A stretch of 64,000 bases of DNA from Nocardia sp. NBC_01730. GTDB lineage: Bacteria > Actinomycetota > Actinomycetes > Mycobacteriales > Mycobacteriaceae. The translations under genes and the position numbers were made by a program. Under the pieces are notes generated by a model. The model did not search any database. It was not told where the DNA came from and saw only the letters and a list, made by a program, of their open reading frames with translations. Positions 1 through 12,300 of this stretch are shown here, in pieces (within the stretch, counting starts at the first letter, position 1; the number at the start of each line of letters is the position of its first letter). The stretch spans positions 1,984,001 to 2,048,000 of the forward strand of contig NZ_CP109162.1 in the NCBI RefSeq assembly GCF_035920445.1, in the 5' to 3' direction.

Positions 1-389
1 ACCCGATGACCCGACCATCCGCAGAACGCGCCACGAACAACCCCGGGTCCCCGGATTCCACAAGCCGGTTCCAGTACTCCTCGTGGAAGCGACCCGGTTT
101 GTCCCGGAGCAGATGCGACCATTTCTCGCCCGACTGTTGATGTACAACTGCTGAAGCCAGAATGAAAGTCCGGCTGAAATCGGCACCGTCCCCGGGCGCG
201 GCCGATCCGATCGTCACCGCGTCGACATCACCCGCCCGATCCTCGACCTGGCCGACGAATTCGTCGCCGTCGTATACCGCCTCCGACGGGGATGAATCGG
301 GCGCATTGTCGGGCCCGGTCGTGGCTTCCTCCTCCGGCATCCCCGTGATGATCCCGTCCGGGCCGGCCAGACGGTAGGCGGCTCGATCT
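1..389 (-). other. Acidic linker and start of another domain
   Basis: A linker rich in Glu, Asp and Pro (near 230-340) is followed by [16 protein letters not shown] and [20 protein letters not shown], then [11 protein letters not shown] at the edge. The last piece could be the opening of an acetyltransferase-like domain (strand, turn, strand), but too little is visible to decide. No stop before base 1. Confidence 0.3.
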
Positions 390-3300
390 CCTTCGCGGAA
401 CGCGATTTTCGGGGTTGCGTACCGGTCGAAGCGAATGGCCGGCACGGTCCGGATATCGTCCGCGGCGTGGCTTGCCAGCCAGTCGGCGATCTTCTTGTCG
501 CCGGTGTACTCGCGGACCACGCCCTCGGCATCGACTTCGCGGACCACCACCACGTTCTTGCCGTTGCGGCGGATGCACTTGACACCGAAGGCGTGGTGGC
601 CCTGGTCGGCGAAGCTCATCACCGCGGCGATGGCACCGCCGTTGTCCCGCACATCGGCGATCGCCGCGGCCAGGTCGGGGTACTCGGTGGACCAGTCGCC
701 ACCCACGGCCCGGGCGTAGTGCTCCGCACGCACGTTTCGAGCCGCAGCCAGATCCCGCACCTGCATCAGCATCGAGGCAGAGACCATCGGCCCATATAGC
801 GACACCTCGTCAACCCACTCATTGATGAAGTCGGCCACCGGCGGGGCGCAGGCGTCGATCCCCGCCAGCTGGTCCTTGCGGGCGTATTCGAAGGTGCCAT
901 CGGTATCCGCAGCCTGCGGCGAAGCCATGTCCGCCAAAGTTGCCGCCTGCGGCACATCGGTTTCGGGCGGCGCCTCCGGCAGGGTGGGATTCAGTTCGAA
1001 CGGCGAGTGCCACACCTGCGCGGCCTGCTCGTAGGCGTGGCCGTAGGCCAGCAGTGAGGCTTCGCTGAACGGGCGGCCCACCAGAGTCATGCCATATGGC
1101 TGCGTGGTCTTCGGGTCGTATCCGATGGGCAGGGCCAGGCGGGGGAAGCCGGCCTTGTTGCTGATCATCCAGTCCGCGCCGTCGAGGAATACCATCGCGT
1201 CCAGGTTGTGTTCGGCGAGTTGAGCTTCCAAGACTCTCCGGGAAACGTCTTGGCGCTCGGCGAGGTTGGCCTGGTACTCCCCCTTCGTCGCCGGGTCGTT
1301 CAGGTCCATGGCATTGGCATCGGCCAGGTCGGCGTATCCGTATTTCGGCGGATGCTGCTCGTAGTAGCGCTCGAGGTCGTCCACCGACTTGACCGGAGCA
1401 TCCGCAGGCAGCCCATCCAGGTATTCGTTGGTGCCGATCATGAAGTCGTACCATCCGGTAGGCAGCGTTTTCTCGACGGCGAACGGAGCCAATTCGACAA
1501 TCTTGGCGCCCTGTTGCCGCAACACCTCCAAGGCTTGGTCGAACGCTCTGCGCCTGGTCCCGGTCGCGGTATTCGCCACCACACCGATCCGCTTGCCCCG
1601 CAGGGCATCTGCGGACAGGCCTGCCAGGTAATCCGGGCTGTCCGGACCGACCATTGCCCTCAGCAGCGCCGCCGCGTCTGCCACCGAGCGGGCTATCGGA
1701 CCGGCAGTGTCATGGGTAGCGGACGTCATCATCCCGGCTGTGCTCACCAGCCCGTGGGTCGGCTTCAATCCGACCAGCATATTCAGGATCGCGGGGGTGA
1801 TGATGGAGCCACTGGTCTCGGTGCCGACCGCCATCGCGACCAACCCGGCGGCCGGCGCCACCCCCGGGCCGGAACTGGAACCGCCCGGTGTCAGCTTCAG
1901 GTTGTACGGGTTGCGCGTCTGCCCCCCGAGCGAGCTGTAACCGGCAGGCATGCTGCCATCCATGGTATTGGCGAACTCGGTCATATTCGCCGTGCCGAGG
2001 ATCACCACCCCGGCCGCGCGCAGGTTCGCCACCAGTTCGGCATCACCGACCGGGAAGGATTCCGCCAGTGCCTGGGAACCGGCCGTAGTGGGCATGCCTG
2101 CCACATCGATATTGGCCTTGATCAACACCGGAATGCCATGCAGCGGACCGCGGATATTGCCCGCGCGGCGCTCGGCGTCCAACTGGGCAGCTTCGCGTGC
2201 GGCATTCGGGTTCAGCGCCAGGACGGCGTTGAGCTGGGGGCCTTCCTCGCTCAGGGCCTGGATGCGCCGTTTGTACTCCGCGACCAGGTCGGCGGAGGTG
2301 ATCCGACCATTGGTCATCGCCTGCTGGATGGCTCCGGCGTCGACGGCGTTCAGGTCGACGGGAAATTCGGGGGCGGTGTCGGTGGCAATGGGCTCAGGGG
2401 AAGAAATTTCGACTTCCGGCGACGTAGTCGGGTTGGAAGCCCCGGTGGTTGAGTTCAGCGGGATCAAGCCGTGGGCTTTGAAGAACGCGCGCACACTGGG
2501 ATTCGGGCCGACCAGGTTTTCCAGTGCCTGGGGCAAGTCGAATTCTTCGTGGACATAGACATTCTCGCGCAGCCAGTCGCCGAGCTCCCGGGTGAGCCGG
2601 CCGCCGTTGTCGGCGATCATCTGCTCGACCTGTTCGGCGACATTGCGGCTGACCACTTCGGTCACCAGATAGGACCAGTACAGACCCGAGTAGGACCCGA
2701 AGCTGCCCAACTCGGAGAAGATGTGCCCGAACCACTGCGAGGTGAAGGAGTCCTGCAGTAGTGGCTGGTCCAGTCCGGCAGCAGCCATGGCCTCGCGCTC
2801 GAACTGCTTCACCGCTGCGGGCAGGTCTTCGCCGTCGGGTATGTCGGTAACGGCCAGTTTGCTCCACGCCAGGTCGAGGTGGGCGGAATACAGTCGCTCC
2901 AGAGTGCGCATCCCCTGGTTCGCCCTCGTCCACTCTTCCAGCCGGTCGAGTTTCGCGCGCGGCAAGGGCAAAGGCTCGCCGGTTTCGGGGTGGACCGCGT
3001 CGTAGTGGACCGCATAATGCTTCAGCACATCGGGGTGCAACCGGAAGATCTCGAACAGCTGGCCGGGGAATTCACCCCATCCGAACGACATCTGGCGATC
3101 GGCGCGCGCCAGGGTCCCGGTGCCGAGCAGGAAATTGACGACATGGCCGAACTCGTGGAACAGGCCCTTGACATTGATCCACTGCAACAGCATCGGTCCC
3201 GAGTCCGGTTTTTTCAGGTTGAGATTGCAGGCGATGATCGGGGTCTGGTCGCCCGGAGCGAACTTGGCGCGCACCACATCGGTCCACTCGCCGCCGTTCT

Positions 3301-6300
3301 TCACGTCCCGTGCGTACGGGTCGAACAGCACAATGCCGACCGAGGTTCCCTCAGCGTCGAAAACCTCGTACACCGTGGCATCTTTGTGGTATCGAGGCAA
3401 GTCTGGTCGTTCCTCGAACCGCAGTCCGAACAGTTTGTCCATGGCCAGGAACGCACCGCCGCGCACATTGTTCAATTCGAGGTAGGGTCGCAGTTCCTCG
3501 GAATCGATGTCGAGATCACGATCATTGACCAGTTCCCGGGCGTATCGCCAATCCCACGACTCCAGCCGGTCCACTCGGATCTCTTCGGCCAGGCACGTTA
3601 CCTCTTCCCGGACTTTGGCTTCGGCGACGGGGAGAATGTCGGCCAAAATGTTCTCGATCGTTTCCGGACCGAACGGCTGCACCGCTGTCGCGTAATCCAA
3701 ATGGTGCCGGTACCCCAAAAGCTCGGCCCGCTCCGCGCGCAATCGGGCTATCTGCACCAGCGGTCGGATATTGTCGTGTTTCCCGCCGACAGCCCGAGCT
3801 GTTGCCGCCTGGTGCAGCTTGCGGCGCATCTCCCGATCGTTCAGGTTGAGCATCACGGATTGGAGGTGACCGCTGGAGATCCCCTCGAATGTCAACAGAT
3901 ACCCGCCGAGGTCGCCGGCCGCAACGGCGGCAGCGTCGATCTGTTCGGGTGACAGGCCGTCCAGCTCGGCGACATCGGCGGTCCATAGCCCGCCGGTCTT
4001 GCCCACGGCGATCTGGTTGTTTTTGTACTCGGAATACAGCTTCGACAATTCGACATCGATCTCGACCAAGCGCTCGCGCACCTCGACGGTCCGTGTCATG
4101 CCGGCACGGACGAAATCGGTCAACAGCCGCTCCAGATACGCCGAATCCTCCTTGCCCAACTCCAATTCCGCTTGTGCCATGCGCAAGCTCAGGTCGACGA
4201 CCCGGTCGAACAGCTTCTGATCGGTGCGGACTTCGCTGCGGTGCCGGGACCGAAGTTCGGCCATCCGCGGCGCGATCGCCTCGATATCGGGTCGGTTGTG
4301 CGAAGAGGCCAGCACCGCGAACACCTGGTACACCTTGCCGAGCAACTCGCCGGAACGCGCCAGCGGCGCCAGGGTGTTCTCCACCGTCGCCGCATCCGGG
4401 TTCGCCGTGATCGCCTCGATCTCCTTGCGACGCAAGAAAATCGCATACTCCATGGCAGCAAGAAGATCCGCGCCGACGATCCGGTCCAGCCTCGGCACCG
4501 AATGCGGCTGCCAGGTTCCGTCCCCCTGGAACAGCGCCATGGCCGCAGGTGGGTCGGTCACCATCAGTTCCAGCGGCTCGAGCCTTGCCCTGCCTGCCGT
4601 ATCCGGACTACCCGCGTCGCCGCGGTGGGCGGTGGTCGCGGTGTCGGCCCACGGGTCGTCTCCGCGCATGTAGTCCTTGACCTTGCTCGGTGGCAAAGCC
4701 CGCACCACCCGGATTGCGTAGAAGGCCACCGCATGCTGCATCCCCCCCGGAGTCCATGCACCTGGACTCCACTTTTTCACCTCGAGGAGCTCTTCGGTCA
4801 TCCCCTCGTCCAGATAGTGGGTGAACAGATCGCGTTGTTCCGCGTCCAGCCACACCGACATGGCTGCGCGCACCTCGTCGGGATCGCGATCCCACAGCCT
4901 GCGCACCAACGCCAGCGCCTCGGGTCCGGACATCCGTCCCGCGCCGACTTCGAAAGCAGGCAAGTCGTCCGGCAACGCCGCATCGGCCCACCGCTGCATC
5001 AGATGACTGTCGACGCCGTCCGGCAGCGGAGCGAGCGACGCCCCGAGGACGACAGCCATTGCCCGGACCCCCGACCGCTGGATTCGGCGCACTTCCAACG
5101 CGGTCAGGCCGAACTCGGCAGCAAGCTCCTCGATCGACCGAGCCCCGACGCCGTGCAGCCTGGTCAGCACGGTCCGCGGGATCTCGTCGAGCAGACCGAC
5201 CGCAGCATGGAATTCCCGGTCGGTCACCGCCGACAATGCCGCCCGTTCCCGCTCGTCGAAGACATCTTCCAGGAGCGAATTCCGGAACCGCGCCTCCCGA
5301 TGCGGCTGGAGGCGCTCGGCCAGAGTGTCCCAGTACCTCGAGCGGAACCAGTCTCCGACCCTGGGTCCATCCGGCGCTGTCAAGACGACAGCGCGTATCC
5401 ATGCACGAATCTCGGCATGGATTTCCGCCGCCACCCCGGTATCCGGTGCGACCTCCTCGACACGGCCAGTCAGCTCGGGGAGCAGGTGATGCCACAACGC
5501 GTCGAACGCCGCCGGGTCGCGCTGCGCCGCTCGCACCAACGCATCGAGCTCGTCTTCGTTCGGGCTGCGCCCGAACATCACCTCCATCGGCAACCGTCGA
5601 CCCTGATCACCGATGGCCACCAGCTCGCCTTCGAGTGCCACCGCACCCCAAACGCGGCTGGGCTCAACATGATCCAGATCCCACTGCGCGAAATCGGTGC
5701 CCTCGTCATCCGCCCCGTCCAAAACCACCACCCGGCCGCCGCGGTTCTCCAACACCACCACATGCCCCATCGCGGAACCGTCGTACTCCTCCAACAACAA
5801 CGCGGTGGCGCCATCCCCAGCATCGAGCACCGCCCGGGCAAGCGCGGCACGATCATCGAATCCACCCGGACGGACATCATGCAGCGCTGCGGTGATCCGG
5901 GCACCGGAGACACCGTTCGGGCCGACCGGCCCCAACTCCGACAGGTCCACCAGATCCGTCCACCCGTGATCACGCACCAACCGGCCCAACGCCACCTCGG
6001 CACAGTCGTTGACGTGCCCCGGATCGTCGTGCGGCACCCACGGTTGCACGGGGTCGGGAATCGAGGCCGACTCGGCCGTCGGCAGCAGATCCGCTGGCGG
6101 GATCCACGGCGCGTCGGTCCGGGCGACGGGCGCGACGGTCTGGTTGTCATTGCGCCGGACCCGCGCACTGCTCTCAGCTGGTTGTCGCCATGGACGATCA
6201 CCATCGCCGGACTCATCGACGGTGAACACCGCCTCGTGGGTATCGGGGTCGTCCGTGGTTTCGCGCTCGATCACGACGCTGGTCAGCACCACGCCGTCGC

Positions 6301-9300
6301 GGACCACGAACCGGCCGTGCAGGATCCGCGGCAACGGCGGGCCGCCGTCCACCGTCGAGCAGTCGTCGACCAGTAGCTCCGCGGCGAAGGTGCGGGTGTC
6401 CGGGTCGATGGTGATACGTGTGTCCTCGAAGCCGAGAGACCGCTCGGTCAGCGGGAACCAGGCCTTGAACACACACTCCTTGGCCGAGAACATCACTTGG
6501 GACCATTGGATGTCGTCCCGAGTCCCCATGGTGGCCAGCCATTGCTTTTCCGCGCGGAGGGCGAGTCCTTCCGCCCCCCTCGCTCGATTTCCTTCGGCGT
6601 CTACGCCGATCGAACGGATCCGGTCGGTCGAAGCCGCCACTGCCAAGGCGTATCTGCCGTCCGCGCCGCGGGTGTGGGTGATACTCCCGGTCGTACCGGT
6701 CGGCCAGATCGGCATCCCGGTCGCACCTTTCCCGCGCCGCAGAACAGGCGTGTCCGGGACACCGAGCTTGTTCAACGCGCGGCGGGCGCAAGCGCGCCCG
6801 TGGGTGATGTCGTACACCTGTCCGGGACGCGTGCCATCCGTTATCAGTACCTGCTCTTCGGGCAGCAGCGCGGCGGTCGGATCTTCACCGACGATTTCCG
6901 CCGCCATGACCCCGGCGGGCAATCCGAGGCCATCGGCGATCATGCCCAAGGAACTGGCCGGTCCTATGCCATTCGCGGTCTCGACGACTATGTCCGGCCG
7001 ACCTGCACGCCAGCCCAGCCGCTCGATCTCGGCATTCACCCGAGCCGTTCGTCCCGGCTTCGTCCGGCCCTTCCCAGCCAAGATGCTGTCCAACACAGAC
7101 ACCGTCACCCTGGCAGCCTTGGCCACATGCGCCTTGGTCACCCGGCGCAGTGGACCGCGCGCCAGATAACGCTGCACCAGATCGGCCGGTAATTCCGCAA
7201 CAAGAGTCAGCGAAAGCCGACGCATCGTCAACGGAACGAGCTTCCTTTTAACACCCAGTGTTTCGGCAACTTCATCGGCTGATTTTCCTTGCTGCAGGTA
7301 CAGGTCGGCGTGCTTCTGCTCCAGCGAGGAGAGCACATCTCGATGGATCGTCACCACATCCGACTTGGACTGGATCGCTTCCAGCAGCACCCAAGCTTCG
7401 CTCCCGGTCATCATCACGCCAGTCGAAAGCCAGGTGGAAAGCAGCGGCACAATGGTGCCCCGCATATCGCGGACCTGATCCCGGGGGATACCGAGTCGCT
7501 CCGCAGTGTGACCGATGGTGGCCATTTCCACGCACAGCAGTGCGGCTGCCTCCCGGAACTCCGAATCCAGCAGTCGGATTCCCGCCTCGCGCTGCTCCGG
7601 ATCCGATTCCTGGATGATCCGGAATGCCCTCCCGCGCCGCGACTGTTCGGCAGTTCCACCGTGCCGAACCGCAGGGACAGACGATTGCCCCTCTGGGTTG
7701 TCCAGCACAACCCCCTGCCGATCCGGCCGCCAACCGAGCCGTGCTGCCTCCCGCTTGATCCGTTCCTCAGTCTGCGGATCTACCGTCCCCCCGTGCAGGC
7801 CTTTCCACGCCTGTGCCTTGCTCACGCCGGCGGCAGCGGCCACATCCTCCAATGTGACGCGGTGCAGTGGACCGTTGCTCAGATACCGCTGCACGAGTTC
7901 GGCGGGAAGATTGCGCATCAAAACCTGGGCCATCCGGTACAGTGTGTTCTTGATATCCGGGTTGCCGGTTTCGTCCGCCAATTCCGCAAGGCTCAGATTC
8001 CGACCCAGGTACAAGTCGAAGCACTTCTGCTGCAGCGGAGAAAGTTCCAGTCGCAGCCGCTCCAATTCGACCTTGTCGTATCTGATCACAGCTTCGACCA
8101 GCATCAACGCAGCTCCATCGGAAGCGCCACCACGCAGATAGTTTTTGATCAGCGCCGAAGGCATCCGGCTGGTCAATTCCTGCGCTATCCGATTCAGCGA
8201 ATGCTCGACTTTCTTTTCGCTCGGGCTCCGCCCCTGCGCGAAGTGGAGTTCGACGAGATTTTTCGACTGATTGGGCAGTTCGGAAAGATGCTGTTGCACC
8301 ACCTGCGGCTCGTGAATCATGATTTTTCGCAGGATTGCCGCAGCCCGAGCCGGGCTGAGCTCCACACCACCTCTCGACAAAATTTCGAGAGAGTCGGTGA
8401 TTCGATTCCTCATCCTATGGATCGCTTCGGGTTCTTGCTCAAGCACAATCGCCACCACCGAGGCAGGCAGATCCATCAGAAACAGCAACTGGGCGGCTTC
8501 TCTGCGCTTCCTCGGCAGTTTCTTGATCAACCGGCGCAGTTCGGACCGATCCATTCGACGGATTCGGCGCAGCTTCTTGCCGTACGGAGAGCCATCCTGC
8601 GCCGGCTGCACCCTCGGGATCGGCGAGTCCGCCGGGCCGCCATCGATGGTGACCGCCGAGCGCATCCCCTCGCGCAGCCGCCGGAAGCCGATCTCATCCG
8701 CAGCGGTCCGCACTCGCGCATCATTGTCCGATCCCGCCTGGGCCGCGTCGCCGAGCACCCGGTTGGCGGTGGTCTTACTCACCCCGGCTCGCAACACCAC
8801 GTCCGGTATGCCCATCCGCCGCAGCGTGCCGTTTCCGACATACCGTTCCCGCACCTCCTCCGAAAGCACCGGAGCGACAGCGACCAGAACGTTTTTCAGC
8901 GTTCGCCGGACATCATCGCGGGAAATTCCCCGTTCGGCCGCGATTGCCGTCATGGTCTTTCCCTGGTCGAGGTATCGGGTGCAGTTTTCCCGGTCTTCCT
9001 CGGAGAGATCCGCCAACAGTGGCGTCACGAGATCCTGCTCCTGCGCATACACCGCTTCCAGCAAAAGCAAAGAGGCGCCTGCCGTCAACTTGCGCCGCCG
9101 AGTCATCGAACGTTGCCGCCGAGCCACCACATCCGCATCGACAAGCCGACCGGTCAATTGTCTGATCAGTTCGTGCAACTGCGCTCGGATCGTCTTCTCC
9201 GGGATGTTCATCACCGCGGAAATATCGGCTGCAGGCTGCCCCAGCAGCCACCGCAACAGGTACTCCTGTCGAATCGGATGCAGATCCGACAGGAATTCCT

Positions 9301-12300
9301 GAATCTCGTTCAGGCGCAGCTGTTTGACCGCCCGCAGAATGGCAACTTCCGCGGCAACCCCGGGGAACACCTCCGCCCACCGCCCGCTTACCGCGAGCAG
9401 ATCCCGCAGCGACTCACCGCCGGCCGTCAATACTTCCGACAGTGTCGCGCCCTGCAACTGCGACCGAATAATCGCCGACCGCAACTGATCACGGGCATCG
9501 TCGATCATCTGCGCCGCGTGCGCGGCATCGTCCGGATTCCCGAGCATTGCCGCCAACTCTTCGGGCGAATACCCTTCGATGTCGGCCAGACGCAGCACCA
9601 TCTGCGTCCGATCCGGCAATCCGGCCAACGCATGTCCGACCACCGTATTCGCCAAATTCGGGTCGTTCTCCGCAGACTGCCTGGAAGCCACCTCGTTCGC
9701 CATTCGATCCAGCACATCGCTGTCGTCGACGAGCCGTTGCGTTTTGGCGCGACCATAGAATTTAGCGACCACACTTTCTGCCGTCGCCGTCAGATATCCG
9801 CCGAAGTTTTGCACCTCAGTGCTGGCGGCCAACATTTCGTACATCGCCGAGAAGCTTTCAGCAACCAAGTCCTCGACATTCTCCGAATCCTCGTCGGCAT
9901 TGACACGCCGACGCAGCATCCCGCGAATTCTCCGGACATGTCTGCTGTACAATTCCGCGAACACAGCCGTATTTCCAGATCTGAATTCGGCTACCAGCTC
10001 CCGGTCGCGTTCGTCGTTTGCCGCGCGTGCTGCCGCCTCCTCCGGCTCCAGGTCCCGGCCGAAGGTGCGGTCGTCGGGCAACAGCCGTCGAGTCTCGTCG
10101 TCCACCTTGCGTACGATTCGGCCGTTCTCGACCACAACGGCCCAGACCGCGGGTGAATCCGGACGATCCGGATCCGCGTCCCAGGTGTCGAAGTCGATGT
10201 CCGGCAGGCCTGGTCGGACGACCACCACCCGACCGCCGCCGCGGTGCACCAGCAACACCGCATGGCCCATACCGGAATCGCCGTACATCTCGAACATCGC
10301 CGCCGCAGCACCGGGTTCGCGGTCGGCCAGCCGGGCGACCACCTCGGCCCGGTCCGCGAATTCCGTCGGCTCGGCGGGCAGCGCCGCGTTGATCCGGCCA
10401 CCCGAGGTGCCCTCTGGTCCGGCCTCGCCCAGGGCTACCCAGTCCACCAGCTGGGTCATGGTGACGTCTTCCAGGCCCGCCAGGGTCACCTGCGCGCAGT
10501 CGTTGCGGTGGCCGGGGTCTTCGTGCGACAGCCACACCGGACCCAGTCCGCTCGGCTGGGCATCGTGCGGGCCGGGAGTGCGGTCGTGCACCAGGAACGG
10601 GAGCGCACCGCTGTCCGTCCGGGGCAGCGTAGATCCCTCGACGATCCCCTCGGCGACCCCGGCCGGAGCACCCATGACCTCCCCCAGCCGCACCCGGGCC
10701 GGCGGCAGCAGCTGGTGGACAGCCAGCTCGGCGGCGTACCGGTCCTTGTCGCGTTCCGGCTCGCTGAGCGCGCCCAGGCCACTGTCGACATAGGGCAGGA
10801 ACTGTCCGTCGCGTTCGCGCTGCCGAGCCCGCTCCGCCTCGGGATCTGCCAGGCGGTCGGTGATTTTCAGCTTGCGGGCGTTGCGCTCCATCCAGGCCTG
10901 GTGCACCTCGTCGCTGATGTACTCCCGGATCAGCCGCCGCTGTGCCACCGTATTCCGTTGGTGCAGTTCGCCGTCGGCGATCAGCTGAGCCGCGACCCGC
11001 AGCGCTGCTTCGGCAGTGGCCAGGTTCTCCCATTGGTAGTCCGCGGGCAGATCCCAGAACTCGGTATTGGCGAGATCGACCTGGTCGGTGCCGTGTGCGG
11101 CAATCCAGTCCGGATCCACGGTTGATTTGAAGCGCTCCTCGAACTGGAGCACCGCACCGGTTCGCGGATCGACCTTCCGCTCCGCGGCAGTCAACCGCCG
11201 GGGACTGCGCCACTTTTCATGCATCTGCCGGGCGACCTGGAAGATATCGGCCGCGGTGAACCGCGACCGGCCCAGCACAGACGCGTCGATCCGGCCGAAA
11301 TCCTCGATCCGGCCCTGGTCCTGCTGCGCAGCCGCGAACAGCTGCGACTGCTCCCACAGCAGCTGAGCCCGCCGCCGGTAGGCGGGCGAGACCCGGTACA
11401 GCCGCAGGTCGAAGTCGGTTCGGCCCGCCGCGGTTCTCGGACGCCGGTACACGGCGGAACCCTCATCGCCGCCGGGAATCGATTCGGGCACAGCGGACGC
11501 ATTCGACTGCACCGAACCACCGGCCGGTTCCGGAACAGGCTGTTCCGGATCCTGTTCGTGATCGGGGTCTTCCGGTGTCCGGCGGTCCCGACCGAAGTAC
11601 CGGTCGTCGGGCAGCTGCGACTTCGGATCGCCCAGGTCCGGCACGATCCGACGCTTCTCGGCCACCACCGCCCACAGCTGGGTCGGTTCCGGGCGATCCG
11701 CGGCCCAGGTGTCGAAGTCGGTGTCCGGCCACCCCTCCTGAACAACGACCACGCGGCCGCCGCCTCGGTGCACCAGCAGGACCGCATGGCCCATGCCGGT
11801 CTCGTCGTAGACCTCGAACATGGCTGCCGCCGCACCGGCTTTCCGCCCGGCCAGCGCGGCGATCACGGCGACCCGGCTCTCGAAGCCGGGCGGTGGGAAG
11901 CCCAGGGCCGCATTGATCTGTCCGCCCGAGGCGCCCGCCGAACCGGCGCGGCCCAGGGCCCGCCGGTTCGCCAGCTCGATTCCGGTGGCCTTTTCCAGCC
12001 CCGACAGGGTCACGTGGGCACAGTCGTTGCGGTGTCCGGGATCGCCGTGCAGTGCGGTTGCAGACAGGTTTCGGAGCAGCCGCCGCCATCCACCGGGTGC
12101 GCTGCCGTCACCGATGCCGGGCTCGGGCATTGCCTCGGCAGCCCGGTGAATCGCGAAATCCTCTTCGTCGGAACGCAGTCCGTACTCGCCCTCGGATCCC
12201 GCAACCACCGTCGGGCGGCCGTGTCTGTCCAGGAATACCGCCGAGATCGGGTGGTCCTGGGCCGGGGGCACGAAGTCGGGCCGGAGTGCTTTCGCGCCCG

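Larger units (their letters stand above)
4027..6099 (-). repeat. Direct repeat R1 copy a (2,073 bp), probably the parental copy
   Basis: Same as 12541-14613 as far as I can compare by eye. Here the M3 sequence continues past the boundary at 4027 into the rest of a full-length peptidase, so this copy sits in its natural context. On the other side (6100) it joins the intact PPTase through a short linker. Confidence 0.93.

Noticed and set aside
1040..4530. M3 peptidase and amidase as separate genes
   Set aside because: Both are in the giant frame with no stop between them, no intergenic gap and no RBS. M3 continues directly out of the R1 repeat, and the amidase continues into a deamidase-type module.
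4172..10156. Other long plus-strand frames (4172-6376, 7289-10156)
   Set aside because: Same antisense-shadow character: no domain, no RBS context, opposite well-supported minus-strand motifs.
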